Shown here in pieces: positions 1 to 8,514 of a stretch of DNA of 36,821 bases (positions are counted from its first letter, which is position 1; the number at the start of each line of letters is the position of its first letter). Under the pieces are notes generated by a model. It worked only from the letters and a program-made list of their open reading frames with translations, ran no database searches and had not been told where the DNA came from. Both the position numbers and the translations under genes were made by a program. This stretch comes from Chara braunii (lineage: Eukaryota > Streptophyta > Charophyceae > Charales > Characeae). Where the stretch lies: contig BFEA01000037.1 of the NCBI GenBank assembly GCA_003427395.1, forward strand, positions 1,132,283-1,169,103, read 5' to 3'.

Positions 1-205
1 TTTTTTGTATCGGGATGTTAAACCACGAGTACCTTTGTCGGTTCGAAAATACTGGGCCTCCGACCTTTCAGGAGTTTAAATTAGCGTGGGTGGGTTGGGT
101 CTGGGTAAAAATAATAGTGTTTACATGGGTCCGGCTAGATATGATACATCAAGGCTTGAGCTGGGTCGGATATGGGTAGGAAAAAAAATGGTTTTGCGAC
201 CTCTG
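1..205. mobile_element. Right part of a non-autonomous hAT-like element (truncated by window edge)
   Basis: This stretch is rich in GGGT/GGGTA-type steps (about 75-180) and ends in TTTGCGACCTCTG at 205. That end closely resembles the right end of the hAT-like element at 2783-4201 (TTGCGAACTCTG). Reverse-complemented, both start CAGAG..CGCAA, which fits hAT-type termini. Retroelement protease sequence resumes within about 35 bp downstream, so the element appears to sit inside the chromovirus. The next 8 bases (206-213, GCAGTTAT) would be the target duplication, but its partner lies outside the window. No transposase is seen. The family match is read by eye. Confidence 0.55.
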
Positions 206-392
206 GCAGTTATATTAGCTGAAAAGGGTTGCAGAAAATGCATCGAGGTATGAAGGTGAAGAAGTTAGAGGAGCCAGTCATTAGTACATTGACGGACAAG
301 GCATACTTCCGGTTGGAGGCATGGGGAAAGGTAGAGAAAGTTCTGTACTACCTGACGCTCTTAGTGGAGGACAACCTTCCTTTTGACATGGC
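206..392 (+). pseudogene. Chromovirus protease C-terminal remnant
   Basis: The frame through 241-387 reads HRGMKVKKLEEP, then AWGKVEKVLYYL, then LLVEDNLPFD. This resembles the C-terminal part of a gypsy aspartic protease, where a hydrophobic strand and a LP(F/Y)D segment precede a G-x-DW motif. LGTDW is in fact encoded about 30 bp past the LINE, around 2213-2227, in a shifted frame. The catalytic D-S/T-G triad is not visible, because the upstream side is replaced by the hAT-like sequence ending at 205. The call depends strongly on continuity with the RT after the LINE. Confidence 0.55.
379..392. repeat. Target-site duplication, left copy of the minus-strand LINE
   Basis: CCTTTTGACATGGC lies directly next to the T run beginning at 393 (the LINE poly(A) seen on the plus strand). 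It matches CCTTTTGACCCAGC at 2168-2181 in 11 of 14 positions. This is the layout expected of target-primed reverse transcription. Confidence 0.6.
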
Positions 393-2167
393 TTTTTTTT
401 TTTTTTAAAACAACCCCTTCCAATGCTAGAGGTGTTGGTAAGAGAAAACACCACTAGCACCGGGGGAGAGGCTCCATCTACTGGTGGGGATCATCACCTG
501 CTGGAAAGCTGGTCCAGCGTCCCATATACAGAGTGAAAATACAGACTGAAGTAGAGAAAACCCTGCCAGCATTGATTGCTCTGGGGTCCAGAGGATTAAC
601 TGAGCAGGTTGTATCGAGACAGGAACCTCTTCGCCCCATGCCAGGCGCCAGATATCTGCTGCTACAAACTGGTTCCTTCCTCCAAATGAGAATGTGAAAA
701 AGGATGGAGGGGAGCTGGGAATGCCTGGTGCTGGCGCCCCTGCATATAACCTGTTGCAGTCCTGCTTACTCCGCTCCATACCATTGCATGTCCACCTCAG
801 TCAGCTGATGGGGTGGAAAGGGATCGGGAAAACTCGATGGTGGCCGTAACGGAACCTCTTGGCCCACCGTTGTCCAATCTCTGAAACAGATCTGATAGTC
901 TTTTTTGATTGGCTCCCGGTTGCCGTCCTGGTTGCCTTCTTCGCCTTCCTAAGCTTGGCCGTCATCCCACTTGATGGAAGTGATGCGGGCTCCGTTCTCA
1001 CCGCCCAGTCAGTCCCCCGAGAATTGTCGAATTTTTTGTTCTATATCTTTCTTTGTTTGCCATAGATCCAGCTGACTTTTGACCTTCTGCCATTGCGTCA
1101 TAAGTTCTTGGTGTATGAATTGCTTAATCATATTTGTCATTTCCTCCCCGGCTATGCGGACTCCCTCCATGACATGTATACAGCGTCTCCTCCAGATCGC
1201 CCACATAACAGCTCTCCTCCCTATTTTAAACATGTTATCTTCAAAGGTACTAGATGTAGGGGAGGTCCATGTCTCGCACAGTATCGCCCTCCAGTCCCAT
1301 GGCCAGGTCGTTCCGGTGTCCAGCAGGCTACAGAGTTTGTCCCACCATCGCCATGTACGAACAGACCCCGGGCATTGCAAGAAAATGTGTTTTATGGTTT
1401 CCGGGAGGGGAACGCCGTATGACACGATTTGCACCACGGGAGTGCCAGTCCTTTTTGTTCCAGGTAAGTGCGATTTATTAGCCAGTCACTAGTGGGGAGG
1501 CATCGGTGCTCTATCTGCCACTGCAGTGAGGCTAGCTTTGCAGGTTTGGCCCTTATGAGGGAGAACCACCGAATGGGGCGATGGCATCGATCCCAACATT
1601 CAAATGGGATCTCCAACGGGTTTTTACAATATCTTTCATATTTACCTTAGGGCGCAGTAAACGATAGGTGGCCTTCACTGTCAGGCTGTAGAGCTTCACG
1701 TTCTGTGTCCTCGGGGTTCTGCGCGGGGGGGGTCACTGCCACTCCTCCGGGTCAAAGGGGAGGTCCGTAATGCAGGTCCCCGACTGGTATACTGTGCAGT
1801 CCTCCTTATCACGTAGCACCCGGATCCTGTACAGATCAGTGTTCCGGCACCATCTCATTACGTCCGGGGCATATTTGGTTAGTTTATTGTCATTTTCTTT
1901 GTGAAAGAGATTGATCAGCGTTTCGTTCGTGTGTGTTGTTACAACATTTCCTACACTCTCTGGATCTCCGGGGGCCGTTACCCAGTCCCCTTCCGCCAAC
2001 TTCAATCCCTTTTGCAGGATGCGCACCCAATCTAGGGGAATCGCGAAGATCGGACTTTCCAGGTTGTTTTCTATATTATGACAATGCTTCAGCAACGTCC
2101 TCATCTGTGACTCTGTCTTCTAGCCCTTGTTTTCTGAGTCCCAGATGTCTTTAACTTTGGTTATGCC
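393..2167 (-). mobile_element. 5'-truncated L1-type LINE, minus strand
   Basis: The minus strand encodes the C-terminal part of a plant L1-type ORF2 (about 2104-1009), followed by a 3' region and a poly(A) tail (T run 393-406 on the plus strand). Imperfect 14-bp target duplications at 379-392 and 2168-2181 bound it. Endonuclease and RT are absent, so this is a typical 5'-truncated LINE copy. It sits between the protease and RT of the chromovirus. No conserved ORF is claimed in its last 600 bp (about 1000-400). Confidence 0.72.
1009..2104 (-). pseudogene. LINE ORF2 C-terminal region with zf-RVT finger
   Basis: Three minus-strand stretches in different frames form the end of an L1-type ORF2. 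Stretch 2104-1733 is an uncharacterised post-RT segment ending DPEEWQ. Stretch 1616-1392 contains LQWQIEHRCLPTSDWLINR and WCKSCH, the usual run into the zf-RVT domain. Stretch 1437-1009 contains ETIKHIFLQCP and WRWWDKL, the second half of the finger and the tryptophan-rich tail. Together they give the C-x2-C...H-x4-C pattern of plant LINEs, but a frameshift near 1400-1435 separates the two halves. The catalytic RT core is missing, so the copy is not functional. Confidence 0.7.
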
Positions 2168-2181
2168 CCTTTTGACCCAGC
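2168..2181. repeat. Target-site duplication, right copy of the minus-strand LINE
   Basis: CCTTTTGACCCAGC pairs with 379-392 (11 of 14 identical) and marks the 5' boundary of the minus-strand LINE. The chromovirus reading frame resumes immediately to its right. Confidence 0.6.
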
Positions 2182-2782
2182 TGTTCCACGGGGAGTCGGA
2201 GCTGCGGTTAGGAACGGATTGGGCAATGTTGCGTATGCTGATATTAAGCCCAGTTCCACGGGGGTGGAAAACAATTTGCGTTTGTATTATGCATCAAGCG
2301 TAAAGAATAACTTGTCCCTTTCCTGTATGAGGGTCCCTAGGCTCGCCAGGTACGTGGTAAAAAATGACCCCACTGAGCAAGTGCTCATTGCCGATGTGAG
2401 AGCGGTTAGCGAGCGTAAAAAGGAAGAAGTGCCAATACCACCCAATGTGCAGAGCCTGTTAGACGAGTTTGTTGACGTGGGAGAGACCCCAAGTGGAGTA
2501 GCTGAAAGGAAAACGAAGCACCAAATAGGTATAGAACCCGGTAGCAGGATTCCCAAGGGCCTCATCGACCGGATATCTCCCAAGGAGCTTGATGAGTTGC
2601 GCAAACAATTAGAGCAACTAATAGAGAAAATGTGGATTAAGCCAAGTTCCTCGTTGTATGGCGCACCAGACTTGTTTGTGTCAAAGAAAGAGGGTGATGT
2701 ACGCATGTGTATAAATTATAGGGGTCTCAACGCAATTACAATAAAGAATGTTGAGTCATTACCATTGGTAGATGACGTGGAC
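2182..2782 (+). pseudogene. Chromovirus reverse transcriptase, N-terminal half
   Basis: An open stretch reads through the connection region (LLDEFVDVGETPSGV) into a clear gypsy RT start. The landmarks are HQIGIEPGS, then RISPKELDELRKQLEQLIEK, WIKPSSSLYGAPDLFVSKKE, MCINYRGLN and ESLPLVDDV. These match the fingers/palm of Ty3/gypsy RT (the H-x-I-x-L-x-PG, P-S-S-S-P-Y-GAP and R-x-C-x-DYR-x-LN blocks); the usual D of the DYR block is N (CINYRGLN). The frame ends at 2782, where the hAT-like element begins, and the remaining RT continues after 4202. LGTDW, the end of the protease, is encoded around 2213-2227 in another frame, so a small indel lies near there. Confidence 0.88.
2671..2778 (+). repeat. 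108-bp RT segment duplicated on both sides of the hAT-like element (left copy)
   Basis: Positions 2671-2778 recur at 4209-4316 at a constant offset of 1538 bp, with about five substitutions. The segment encodes LFVSKKEGD...LPLVDDV. Such a long flanking repeat is not a normal hAT target duplication; see findings. Confidence 0.9.
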
Positions 2783-2880
2783 CAGAGAGTGCAAACGGGT
2801 AACCGTTACCCGTACCCGGCCGTACCCGACTGTAACCGCCAGGTTACGGGTGGGTATGGGTACCCCTTCGGAAGGGGGAG

Positions 2881-3070
2881 GTGGGTATGGGCAGGCACAA
2901 ACAAAAGGTGGTGGTTGTTAGGGCGGGCACAGTTGCCCCTTTTGGAGATCATGGGTGGGTATGGGCAGGCACAANATCATGGGTGGGTATGGGCAGGCAC
3001 AAACAAAAGGTGGTGGTTGTTAGGGCGGGCACAGTTGCCCCTTTTGGAGATCATGGGTGGGTATGGGCAG
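2881..3070. repeat. 74-bp tandem duplication with an ambiguous base at 2975
   Basis: A 74-bp unit starts at 2881, starts again at 2955, is cut by the single N at 2975, and restarts at 2976. A further full unit runs from 2983 and another partial one from 3057. The 27 bases after the N repeat the 27 bases before it. This is either a true tandem repeat or two contig ends joined without merging. Confidence 0.85.
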
Positions 3071-3382
3071 TATGGGTGGCCAGAAAAACAATAGACGGGT
3101 ATGGGCAGGTACGGGTGGGCAAAAAAAAATGGGGGTGGGTACGGGCGGGTAGAGGTTTCGATCGGGAAACCGTGCTATACCCGATGTGAGTCTTGTAGTT
3201 TTGCAGGCTTTGTATTTTTGCTCAAGCATGACACTTTTCTCATATTCCAAATTTCTCGCTTTCTCATGACGCAAATGTTTTTTTTCGCAAGGGTGAATTT
3301 TATATCTCTTCATTTGTTAATTTTTTGTTTTTCAAATTTTCAGACTATTTTCATATGTGTGTAACCCTCTGTATGTAATATT

Positions 3383-3384
<2 letters not shown>

Positions 3385-3424
<40 letters not shown>
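3385..3424. repeat. (TG)n microsatellite
   Basis: An uninterrupted TG dinucleotide run of about 40 bp lies inside the hAT-like element, trailing into imperfect TG-rich sequence to about 3442. Confidence 0.97.
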
Positions 3425-3426
<2 letters not shown>

Positions 3427-3650
3427 CGTGTATGTGTGTGCGACAGACTGAGGGCTCTGGTATTTGCAGATGCTATACAGGTTGCATAGGCCGTGTAGCA
3501 CCAAATGCATCCATAGCAGCATCATAATGACGATATGTAACAAATGTTGTTTTTGGGGCAAAAGCTGTAACAGCTGCCACATCTTGAAAAAAATAAAATA
3601 AGACAATAATATTAATAATGATAAAAATTACCACGGCAATCCTGTGACAT

Positions 3651-3850
3651 CTAGGGGGTTGGGAATAGTTGGGGGCGGTTAAGGACAATTAGGGGCGGTT
3701 AGGGGCGGTAAAAAAAAAAAAAAAAAGGTTAGGGCTGGTTAGGGACAGTTAGGGACAGTTAGGGACAGTTAGGGGTGGTTAGGGACAGTTAGGGGCAGTT
3801 AAGGACAGTTAGGGGCGGTTATGGGCGGTTAAGGACGGTTAGGGGAGGGT
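3651..3850. repeat. Degenerate 10-bp tandem array, GTTAGGGRCR type
   Basis: About 17-18 units of a 10-bp motif (for example AGTTAGGGAC, GGTTAGGGGC) run from 3651 to 3850, broken by one A-rich stretch at about 3710-3726. Each unit contains TTAGGG or TTAAGG. It lies inside the hAT-like element and looks like a subterminal repeat. The 10-bp period and the internal position argue against an interstitial telomere. Confidence 0.85.
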
Positions 3851-4201
3851 GGACGACGAGCACGGGTGGTTACGGGTGGGTGCATACGCTTATGGGTAGG
3901 TACGGGTGGGTACAGATAAAGAAAACTTGGGTAGGGTAGGGTATGGGTGGTTAACAAACCGTTTGGGTTCGGGTGGCCATGGGTGGTTTTGAAAAAAAAT
4001 ATTAATGGGTAGGTATGGTCAGTTACATGCCGAAGAGGTTCAGGCAAGGTACGTCTGGGTATAGTTTTTTTTTTTTTAGTAGGTGGAGATGGGTAAAGGT
4101 CTGGCAGGCTAGGTATACAGTGGGTATAGGTGGTTAATTTTCAAAGAGGGTGTGGTTAGGTAAGGTACAAGTATTTCTAAAAATCCCAGTTGCGAACTCT
4201 G

Positions 4202-4762
4202 ACGTGAACTTGTTTGCGTCAAAGAAAGAGGGTGATGTACACATGTGTATAAATTATAGGGGTCTCAACGCAATTACAATTAAGAATGTTGAGCCATTAC
4301 CATTGGTAGATAACGTTCTAGATAAAGTGCAGGGTTGTAAATACTTTTCGAAGATTGTCTTGAAATTAGGCTACCATGAGATTGAGGTACTGCCTGAAGA
4401 TCAGCACAAGACGGCCTTTAGGGGTCGATATGGCCACTACTAGTTTGTGGTCGTTTGGGTCGACTAATGCCCCTGCTACCCTCCAGCGTTGTATGCATGA
4501 ACTCTTCCGTGATTGATTAGATGCATTCGTAGTTATATACATAAATGACATTTTGATTTTCAGCAAGTTGCTAGAAGAGCACAAACAACACCCTCATTTA
4601 GTGATAAGCAAGTTGCGTGACGTTGAATTTAGGCTTAACCCAAAGAAGTGTGATTGGGCCAAGCGTTAGGTGTTGTACTTGGGTCATGTGCTGGATGGAG
4701 ATGGAGTCAAACTGGAGGATGCTAAGATAGCAACAATCAGATTGACCGACACCGCATACGTT
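4202..4762 (+). pseudogene. Chromovirus reverse transcriptase, C-terminal half
   Basis: RT resumes with a second copy of LFASKKEGDVHMCINYRGLN and runs on through VLDKVQGCKYFSKIVLKLGY and EDQHKTAFRG. A frameshift near 4440 is followed by STNAPATLQRCMHELFRD, VVIYINDILIFSK and LNPKKCDWAK. These are palm motifs of gypsy RT. The active-site YIDD appears as YIND (one G-to-A step). The FSKIDL aspartate is also altered to FSKIVL. At least three internal stops are present. The enzyme would be inactive even if translated. Confidence 0.88.
4209..4316 (+). repeat. 108-bp RT segment, right copy
   Basis: This is the partner of 2671-2778, about 95% identical. The copy starts at the last base of the hAT 3' flanking 8-mer, and unduplicated RT continues after 4316. 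Confidence 0.9.
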
Positions 4763-5330
4763 GACGGAATTGCGATCGTTCCTTGGTCTGGCCAACTATT
4801 ATCGCAAGTTCATACGAAATTGTATTATAATAGTTGCTTCATTGCGTAGGTTGTTGAGGAAGGAAACAGTATGGAAATGGGATGAGGACTGCATCTCAGG
4901 CTTGAAACATCTAAAAAAACGTTTGATAGAGTACCCGGTTGTCAAGATTGTTGATCCGTCTTTGCCATTTATAGTTACCCCTGACGCCAGTTAATACGAG
5001 ATTGGTGTTGTACTTCAGCAGAATGACGGTAATGGATACAAACCCTCGGGTTTATGTCCTGCAGATTGCCTAGTGAGAAGGCCGCCGCTTCCATTTACGA
5101 AAAAGAGTTGTTTGCTCTTAGAGAAACTTTGAATCATTGGCGGCATTACCTCCTAGGACGATATTTCGAAGTACATTCGGACCATGAGGCACTTCGTTGG
5201 TTAAAGGCCCAAGCACAAATGACACCTAAGTTGATAAGGTGGGTTGGAGAGAAATCAATTTAACTTTGAACTTAAGCCAATAAAGGGGAAGTATAATGTC
5301 GTTGCTGATGCGCTAAGCAGACGAGCTTAT
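4761..5330 (+). pseudogene. Chromovirus connection/thumb and RNase H domain
   Basis: ELRSFLGLANYYRKFIRN is the standard gypsy thumb motif. The RNase H landmarks follow in order: VTPDAS (first Asp), IYEKELFALRETL (Glu), HSDHEALRWL (Asp) and NVVADALSRR (last Asp). All four acidic positions are readable. A TAA directly follows VTPDAS (4992-4994), one frame change falls near 5040 and another near 5240-5265, so no continuous protein exists. In life this domain would degrade the RNA strand of the RNA-DNA hybrid during reverse transcription. Confidence 0.88.
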
Positions 5331-6460
5331 TTCGTTGGTGCCATAGTGGCGTATTTGGATGCTAACACCGAATTACAAAAAATGGTTAGAGCCACTTATG
5401 CTCGTGATCCTATATATAGCCAGCTAACTAACAAGGTACAGACGACACCACATGAAGTTCCAGATTACAGGATGAACCAGGGACTGTTGTTTGAAAAGAC
5501 GGACGTGTACGATAGATTGTGCATACCGAACAGTGAGGAGGTTTGCAACCTTATCTTAGGGGAATGCCACGATATTGAGGTACACTTCAGTTGGAGGAAG
5601 ACATATATTAACCTCTTGCATTCTTACATGTGGATTGAATTAAAGTACGATTGCATTGGTTATGCACTAGGCTGCAAAGTGTGTCAGAGGAAAGAGAGTT
5701 TCACTTAGCTTCCCCTTGGGTTACTAAGACCGCTGCCTATACCATTAGGTCTTGGAGATTCCATGTCTATAGACTTCATGGACACTAAGGTTAGAAGTAG
5801 AAACGGAAAGAGCCAAGTTATGTTGATAGTGGATATATTTAGTGAGTTTGTTGTTTTTGTGTCACTCCACGCTGAAGCTAGAACAAATTTAGTAATTCTG
5901 GAGTTCTTCAATCATCAGGTGAAAGACTATATGGGCATCCCTTGACTATTGTGAGTGACAGGGATATGTGATTTACGGGCGAACACTAGCAGCAACTCGT
6001 GTCTAGGGATCCAAACTGACTATGTCTTCGGACAGACATCTTGAGACAAACAGACAAACCGAACAAATGAACAAAGTGTTGCAGTAAGTGTTGCCCACGT
6101 ATGTACGAGCGGATCAGATCGACTAGGATGAGCATCTTCCTAAGTTAGCTAGTGCCTACAATACCTTTGTACATCTAGTTACAGCGAGGACGCCCACTGA
6201 ACTGCATTTGGGTTGGCGCTCATGCAGGCCCGTTGGCTGTTTGAACCGTGATCGCGTGCAAGGTCTTCCTCCAAGGACTAGAAAATTTGTTGTGTAGTAC
6301 GAAAATGATTTTCTCTAAGTAAGGGAAAATATAAGTAATGTACAACAAATGATCGAACAGGCAAAAAGCACCATAGATCTTCACAGTTTGCTTTAGGAGA
6401 CATGGTCTAGGCGAAGTCCAAGGAGTTTCTGCCAGAGGAGAGCATCTCACAAAAAACGTT
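5331..6460 (+). pseudogene. Chromovirus integrase (HHCC finger and DDE core)
   Basis: The N-terminal HHCC finger is intact to the eye: ECHDIEVHFSWRKTY, then GCKVCQRKES at about 5570-5700. A TAG (5706-5708) follows, then the core begins with GDSMSIDFMDTKV (first Asp) and VDIFSEFVVFV. The second Asp lies in TIVSDRDM (near 5944-5970), one frame away from the preceding GIP. The catalytic Glu lies in QTEQMNKVLQ (near 6050-6085), followed by PKLASAYNTFVH and RTPTELHLGW. From about 6240 to 6460 the frame is badly broken. The order and spacing are normal for Ty3/gypsy integrase. Confidence 0.87.
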
Positions 6461-6462
6461 GA

Positions 6463-6812
6463 TTGCATATATGGAATCGTGGCATGTTCTTGACGAAATT
6501 GATGATGTGGATGGTTATTCTTATGTCGTTGAAATTCCTCTGCATTTGCATACTTACCCGGTGTTTCATGCCTCTAAGTTGCTCTCTTGTGTCAGCAGTG
6601 TTCTGTTTCCATCTCGAAGATTCATTCCTCTTGATATGGATGGCAAGTATGACGTGGACCTGGTCGTTGTCGAGGATGTTTATAAATCTGAACGACATCA
6701 TAAAGCCATATTTGTTTATCAAGAACATTCAGAAGATTGCTGGTTTACTAAAAATGAACTAATGGAAACAGTATCGCACATAGTGTCTTATTACGACAGA
6801 GCTAGGAAATAA
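6463..6812 (+). pseudogene. Integrase C-terminal tail with chromodomain-like end
   Basis: An open stretch reads DEIDDVDGYSYVVEIPLHLH and PVFHASKLLS, the usual gypsy segment after the integrase core. It then reads YDVDLVVVEDVYKSERHH, KAIFVYQEHSEDCWFTKNEL and ending VSYYDRARK. The last about 55 residues have the length and layout of a chromodomain (VE-x-ILD start, Y-x-V-x-W region, W near the end, helical terminus), although aromatic-cage residues have partly changed. In chromoviruses this domain targets integration to heterochromatin. The stop at 6810-6812 looks like the native end of pol. Confidence 0.65.
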
Positions 6813-6959
6813 ATTAATACAATTAACAGATAAAGTTTGTAACTTTATCGGAGGACCTCGAAATTAGGCCGGCGAGAGTGAAAGGCATTTCACGTTGCAG
6901 ACCCCAACTTCGAATCTCGGGGTTAAAAGTCCCCATGTCACAAGAGGCCAGGTCGGCCA

Positions 6960-7105
6960 GATTCAGAAAGGTTAAGTCGGGTACCCCAGAGGTCAAGTCC
7001 AACTGGTACCTTGTCAAAAGTCACGTCCTATAGTTGAGAGTCACATCCCAAAGGCAAAGGTCATGTCCCGCAGTCAAAGGTCACATCCCACAGACCAAAA
7101 GCAAT
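6960..7105. repeat. Degenerate 23-bp minisatellite
   Basis: Repeats of the form AAAGGTCAYRTCCCRCAG recur about every 20-25 bp (clear units at about 7015, 7038, 7057 and 7077). The array fades on the left near 6960. Confidence 0.65.
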
Positions 7106-7513
7106 AGCACACCAATTGAACTCTGGGAGGTATCGGGCCTCAAAATTCTGAAAGCAAACAAGTTGTGGCAACGGGTACCGAGTCCAAGTCAAGCCAAGAG
7201 AAGCAGAGGCTGGGACGAGTCAAGGCGCAGTCCAAGTCAATATAGGGACTGGCTATCCACATTTTGGACAAATTGCTCATTCGCGAGAAGTGTGGAAGTG
7301 TTGCTGAACGCTTGTGCGCTATATGTGAGGTGGCATGCACTGGAGCCCTGCCTGGGCAACACTGCACTGCTGAAGGAAGGCGGCCATAGCTGCACAACAT
7401 AGTAGTTGGAGGGAGCTGAGTAGCAGGCGGGTGTATCCAGAGTCGAGATCTTCGTGTAGAGAGAGTGAGGGAGAAGGTGAGAGAGATAGCGCGGACACAT
7501 GCATGGAGAGAGC

Positions 7514-7518
<5 letters not shown>

Positions 7519-7567
<49 letters not shown>

Positions 7568-7590
7568 GAGAGAGAGAGAGAGGATGTCAC
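7519..7590. repeat. (GA)n microsatellite
   Basis: A long AG/GA dinucleotide run of about 40 bp is followed by imperfect GA-rich sequence to about 7590. The serine/leucine-rich reading frames across it are artefacts. Confidence 0.95.
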
Positions 7591-8108
7591 CTACCTAGAT
7601 GAGGATGTTGGATATGGGTTGCTGAACTCTGGGCTGATGAGCACTGGTGACTAGAACTCCGAAATTGTTTAACATGAACATTCATTGGAATTCTTAAGGT
7701 GCGCTAATCTGGACTTTGCATCTCTGGTCTCCAATGTGAATTTTGTGTGCTCTCTCATTGCGCATATGCAAGTGCATGGAGTGGTCTTATGCATTTTGCT
7801 TCACTAGGCTGATCTGTCCTCCGGGGGACGACTTTGGGAACACTTCCGCTAGTTTTTTTTTTTAAGGATGACTAATCATAATAATAAATTTAAAGATTAA
7901 TAAATATATAATAAATAAAGGGGAGTCCAAAGCTGCAGGAAATAGGCTTGGGGGAGACTTTGTGTGAAGGTGTTGATGGGACCCTGAAAAACGATCCTTG
8001 CAGCTACGGGAACGATGTTATGGTCTAGAGCAGCACATGTGAAAAAAACATGCTGCTTGCCCAAGATGTCCTACGAAAAGAAACGAGTGCCTTGAAGAAA
8101 AAAAAACA

Positions 8109-8514
8109 ACGGCTAGCTCATTTGGTAAGGCTTGCAAGTAACATTCAGGAGGTCGTGGGTTCAATTCCAATTGGCCGCCTGTACCTTCCTGGGCATGATT
8201 GGCACTCGCCACCTAAAGATAGACCACTGGATCCCCCGATTGACATTTAGCAGAGTTTGCTGATGTTCGTAGGAGGGGAGGGAGGCACAGGGATTGGTCT
8301 CGTTGGCATGGTCCCTGATGCTACCCGATGTTCCCTGGCCGGTATTGCCCACCTGTAGGTCGGGAGCAGCTCCCACGTGTTCTTTCGTGAACATGGTTCT
8401 GGCTGCCACGAGGTTCCCCGTATGACTATAATCAGTAGTTGTAGGTAGGTATTGTGAGGTCCAATTGAGAGAAAAATGTAGCTTATTTTAAAAAATTAAA
8501 AAAAGAAAAAAAAA
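8109..8514 (+). mobile_element. tRNA-derived SINE
   Basis: The head carries an RNA polymerase III A-box-like CTAGCTCATTTGG (about 8113-8125) and a B box GGGTTCAATTCC (about 8157-8168) at tRNA-like spacing. A non-tRNA body of about 300 bp follows, then an A-rich tail (about 8485-8514). Similar A-rich strings (GAAGAAAAAAAA-like) flank it on the left (about 8095-8108) and in the tail, a plausible target duplication. The tRNA part lacks a good acceptor stem, so it is a SINE head and not a working tRNA gene. Confidence 0.72.

Larger units (their letters stand above)
2783..4201. mobile_element. Non-autonomous hAT-like element inserted in chromovirus RT
   Basis: The left end CAGAGAGTGCAAACGGG (2783) and the reverse-complemented right end CAGAGTTCGCAACTGGG (4201) form an imperfect terminal inverted repeat. 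Flanking 8-mers ACGTGGAC (2775-2782) and ACGTGAAC (4202-4209) match at 7 of 8 positions, which fits hAT. The interior is non-coding. It holds GGGTA-type subterminal repeats, a tandem duplication with one N, a TG microsatellite, and a 10-bp TTAGGG-containing array. No transposase or DDE-hAT dimerisation domain is seen. A second copy of the same right end lies at 205. Confidence 0.68.
206..6812 (+). mobile_element. Decayed Ty3/gypsy chromovirus pol, interrupted by LINE and hAT insertions
   Basis: Pieces of one gypsy-type pol follow in the order protease tail, reverse transcriptase, RNase H, integrase, chromodomain-like tail, all on the plus strand. The order PR-RT-RH-IN is diagnostic of Ty3/gypsy. 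The C-terminal segment makes a chromovirus most likely. Two foreign blocks split it: a minus-strand LINE at 393-2167 in the protease/RT linker and a hAT-like element at 2783-4201 in RT. Gag and the 5' LTR would lie left of the window. No 3' LTR is evident after 6812. Many stops and at least three frameshifts make it a pseudogene, and the RT catalytic motif is YIND instead of YIDD. Confidence 0.87.
6813..8108. other. Non-coding stretch downstream of the chromovirus
   Basis: No gene is supported here. The start could hold the 3' untranslated part and LTR of the chromovirus, but I found no convincing polypurine tract or TG...CA LTR pair. A tRNA-like B-box resemblance (CTTCGAATCTC near 6910) has no convincing A box. 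The stretch includes a short minisatellite, a GA microsatellite and AT-rich DNA near 7850-7920. Confidence 0.6.

Noticed and set aside
426-1001. Additional protein-coding genes on the minus strand after the LINE finger
   Set aside because: The stretch lies in the LINE 3' region before its poly(A) tail, and the frames show no conserved motif.
1079-1492. Plus-strand genes between 1079 and 1650
   Set aside because: These are antisense shadows of the LINE ORF2 C-terminal region.
3651-3850. Interstitial telomere
   Set aside because: The period is 10 bp and degenerate, and the array lies within a bounded hAT-like element.
8109-8185. Functional tRNA gene
   Set aside because: A and B boxes are present but no convincing acceptor stem or cloverleaf forms, and a long body with A-rich tail follows. 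A SINE head explains it.
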